From: Hemicentrotus pulcherrimus
Lineage: Eukaryota > Echinodermata > Echinoidea > Camarodonta > Strongylocentrotidae
Length of the DNA stretch: 64,000 nucleotides
NCBI GenBank assembly: GCA_003118195.1
Contig: BEXV01000633.1
Location: forward strand, 109,436-173,435
Direction: 5' to 3'
Under the pieces are notes generated by a model. That model did not search any database and had not been told where the DNA came from. It saw only the letters and a list, made by a program, of their open reading frames with translations. Made by a program: the position numbers and the translations under genes. Numbering within the stretch: position 1 is the stretch's first letter; every line of letters begins with the position of its first letter. Below are positions 61,033-64,000 of the stretch, one piece after another.

Positions 61033-62344
61033 AGAACACGCGCTGAGTGGGGGAGGTAGGGGTGTCTAGAGACATGCCTGTCACGTACTACTCGTCCCGC
61101 TTTTTACTGCCAAGAAACACATTAGGGTTTGTTCTAGAAAAAACTCTTACAATGGATATTCCAAGTGATGAATGCAGGCGTGAGAGTAGTCTGCTTTATC
61201 TGTCAGTGGATAAGGAAAAGGGTTTTTTCATCGCTTTAATGGCTTTCAAAGTAAAACTAACAAAAACACATAACGTTTGAGGGAACAGTTCAAGTTTCCG
61301 AGTTAAAAAAAAACATCATCCTACATCAAAACAGAAGTTGTTATCTGTAGACTTTTCCCGCTTATTTTCTAATTATTTTTGTTCTAAACGATAAAAGGAA
61401 TATTCATATCAAACAATCGCAAAATTGATGTCCATTTCTATGAATAATTTAGTATTCAAGGTTCACTTTATGTTTCACAAGTATATGTAACAATTAATAT
61501 GTTAAAGGAAACATTTTATTCTATCAAGTAATATCTCGATTAAACTTGTACTGGTTTCCATCCTATGCAATGATTCACTAAATGCATTCTAGACTGATAT
61601 GTTAAGCCAGTGATCACGGAATAAAGCTATTGCCCTGCAAAATTACCTTGTTTTTCGTATAATTGCTATTCATTCAGGTGACGAATGTAAAATGAGCGCA
61701 TAAACCATCTCGCATCGAATTCAAACAATGTCTACATGCCATGATCTGGTAATTTAGGAAACTATCACTAAATAACACTTCTCTTTCTCTCATGCATATC
61801 CGCATTTAACGGCACAGCGTACATGGTGTATAAATCGTAATGATGCGACGCCATATTCAATCATCTTTGTACATAAAATGCAAGTCATTAATTCCTCATG
61901 GATTCGCATGATTATCAATTATTCAGTTCTCTAGCGTACCATACTGATTTGATGTTGCATTTATGAAAAGACAAATCCCTTGATTATCTTTATTTGTGCA
62001 GAATGATTATTCTGAGAAAAGAAGACTCTAAGCAAGGAAAAGAGATTGCTTGTACCGCTCTAACCACAGAAACCTACCATTGATTTGACTTAGCTCAGAA
62101 CAACATACTCCCAATTGACTAATACAACAGTCAGGTTTCCCACATTCAATGAGCTGCTTTCCAGTGGCGGAAATTGCAGGTGATTTGTCTGGATACTACA
62201 GTGAGATGAATGACCGAGAATAATAGCAATGTTAGGAAGCAGAGAGGGGGTGATTAATGCTACTAATTGATTAAGACGTGGGAGAACTGGGAGGAGGGAG
62301 GAAAGGGTATATAAACAAAACAAGACTTGATTATACTCTTATAG

Positions 62345-62570
62345 AATAATGCGAGATTTTATTTATTTATCTATGTTTATTTTTCTTTTTCTTTTGCAGT
62401 TTTACAAATATATAACAAACAAAATTAAACAAATCATTGCACGTTTTACACATGAGAAAAGATTACAAGCAGAATAAAGTAAGCATGGTTGTAACTAATC
62501 GAAAACATCAAACAGAAGGTCTGACTATTAAAGTTAGCAAAGCTTGATAGCATGACTACACCCAATGGAT
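62345..62570 (-). mobile_element. Possible LINE-like 3' end
   Basis: On the minus strand the segment ends GAAAAATAAACATAG followed by (ATAA)n, which resembles a retrotransposon 3' end. There is no coding remnant, so a gene 3'UTR is an alternative. Confidence 0.25.
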
Positions 62571-64000
62571 ACTTAATGATATAAATATGGAGGAACAAAT
62601 AATTTTAAAAATGGCTTTACAAAATTACATTTTAAAAATACTATCAAAATCAGAAAGGAAGGAACATTCTCCGTGGGAGATTCATTTTTTTTGCATAAAG
62701 AATAGTCAACACCATTTCCAACTATATCCCTAAAAAGAGTATTTAAATCACTCTTTTTTTTAAAAAGAGATCGACTATAAAATTAGAAACGCATAGAGAC
62801 GTATGTGCGCTATACAAGAACCGAATATTATTATGATAATTGTAAAGTGATAATATAAATATGGCTTTCACACCTTTTCTCATTCTATCTATCCTCCTCT
62901 ATCACCCCTCTATTTCTCTTTTTCATTGTTTTGCAATGAGTTAAATTAGTTTGGAGCCATGCATTTCTATCAGTTTAAGTAAAGACATAAGTACGTAATA
63001 TGATATATTATCTTATCTTGATTACTTATTATATCTATCTAATTTACGAATAGAAATACTCCAATGATTGAGAAACGTAACAGGCTCTATTTTTTTCATA
63101 GACGGTATCGGATTGATAAGAGAAATATCTATAGGGTAAAAATAATAGAATAAGAGAATGTATAAGATGTTATGTTTTGTCGATGGAACTTTTATGAAAA
63201 ACGACGATAAGTTACAATAAAAAGATCGGCTCCTGGCCAGCCAACACGTCGCGCGCAAGGAAAAGAAAAGTCTGAAAAATAGAGCTTCCCTCGGCGCTAT
63301 AACGATTAATTTTCATACCGCTCTGGGCTAGTTTGTTCTCTGAAAACACGTTTGTCTTTATTTTTTTACTCTGCAGATAGAACGCCGTATTGAAGATGAA
63401 CTAGTTCAGGAATAGCCCGCATCAGACACGTGGCTAAAGATTCATATAACCACATTCTGAAGTTGATATCGGAGAGGCTTGATCTTTTCATTAGTTGCTG
63501 ATAATTTTCTCATTTTCTTCCGTTTATCGGAAAAGTCGAGGAAGATTAAGAATGCCTCGTGGTGGTTGTTGGGTTTTTCATGCGCGAGTACCTCAGAATG
63601 TACGTATTATCAGATCTATAGTTGGGTCACGAAACGTTTCTCCTTGCGAAATGAGGGAACTGAAACCCAAAGTAAAATTGTAAAGGACTGATTTTGTCAT
63701 CAATGAATGTTTATATCATCATTATTCTTCTCAAACCGAAAGAAGAAGAGAGATGGGGATGATAGGGCTATATGAGAGAGGAAGAAAGGAATATAAAGGA
63801 GAAAGGAGAAAAACAATCTAAAAAATTTTCCATTGCAATACATTGTATAATCTTGTAGTTTTCATGGCTTTATATGCGGCAACGTAACGAGAAAATTTGA
63901 TGCATGCTAGTATCAGGTTTGTTGTTGTAGTTCTTGTTTTCTTTATTGAAAAAAAAATGTATTTACACCAGAACAATCAAAATATTCGCAAAATATTTTT

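Larger units (their letters stand above)
58741..64000. other. Intergenic, one CpG-rich block
   Basis: Mostly plain AT-rich DNA with an AC run, a possible LINE 3' end and the CpG-rich block with the T-box palindrome near 61.0 kb. No gene is supported. Confidence 0.5.

Overview
The window is animal genomic DNA. It is AT-rich and mostly non-coding, dense in CT/GA and AC/TG microsatellites, with SINEs, LINE remnants and foldback elements and two assembly gaps (16495-16908 and 40338-41146). The repeat style and the one recognisable protein suggest a marine invertebrate, most likely a sea urchin or another echinoderm. That assignment is an inference; no ribosomal or mitochondrial marker is present.

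Only one protein-coding gene is well supported. It is a single-coding-exon bHLH transcription factor of the MIST1/Dimmed (BHLHA15) family at 25999-26688 (+). A good 3' splice site at 25783 implies at least one further 5' non-coding exon upstream, possibly many kilobases away; a GC-rich block at 17640-17980 is one speculative candidate. The leader carries two short upstream ORFs. A plausible 3'UTR follows, with two Pumilio-type elements and a weak poly(A) signal. The rest looks like the intron and flanks of an isolated developmental regulator, possibly with scattered cis-regulatory blocks (11.6 kb, 12.8 kb, 35.7 kb, 42.5 kb, 61.0 kb).

Layout. 1-6960: intergenic, with a foldback relic (725-868), a 479-bp inverted-repeat element (2516-2994) and a pyrimidine tract near 5.5-5.8 kb. 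6960-7640: an unusual cluster of seven copies of a GAACCGGCAC-cored motif in both orientations, forming two clean hairpins. 7.6-25.8 kb: microsatellite-rich, with a SINE (10172-10338), a second intact copy (24273-24440), a gap and one exon-like segment (20353-20480). 25.8-28.2 kb: the bHLH gene. 28.2-40.3 kb: two tRNA-derived SINEs, a 544-bp foldback element, LINE 3' ends and a third SINE with the same tail as the first two. 41.1-64 kb: LINE remnants including a reverse transcriptase pseudogene (58129-58470), a near-perfect 57-bp-arm hairpin (46437-46561), and a CpG-rich block with a palindromic T-box site near 61.0 kb.

The two signals most worth pursuing are the GAACCGGCAC cluster, and the SINE family whose 5' head resembles the Alu domain of 7SL RNA and whose tail is shared with an element carrying a different head.
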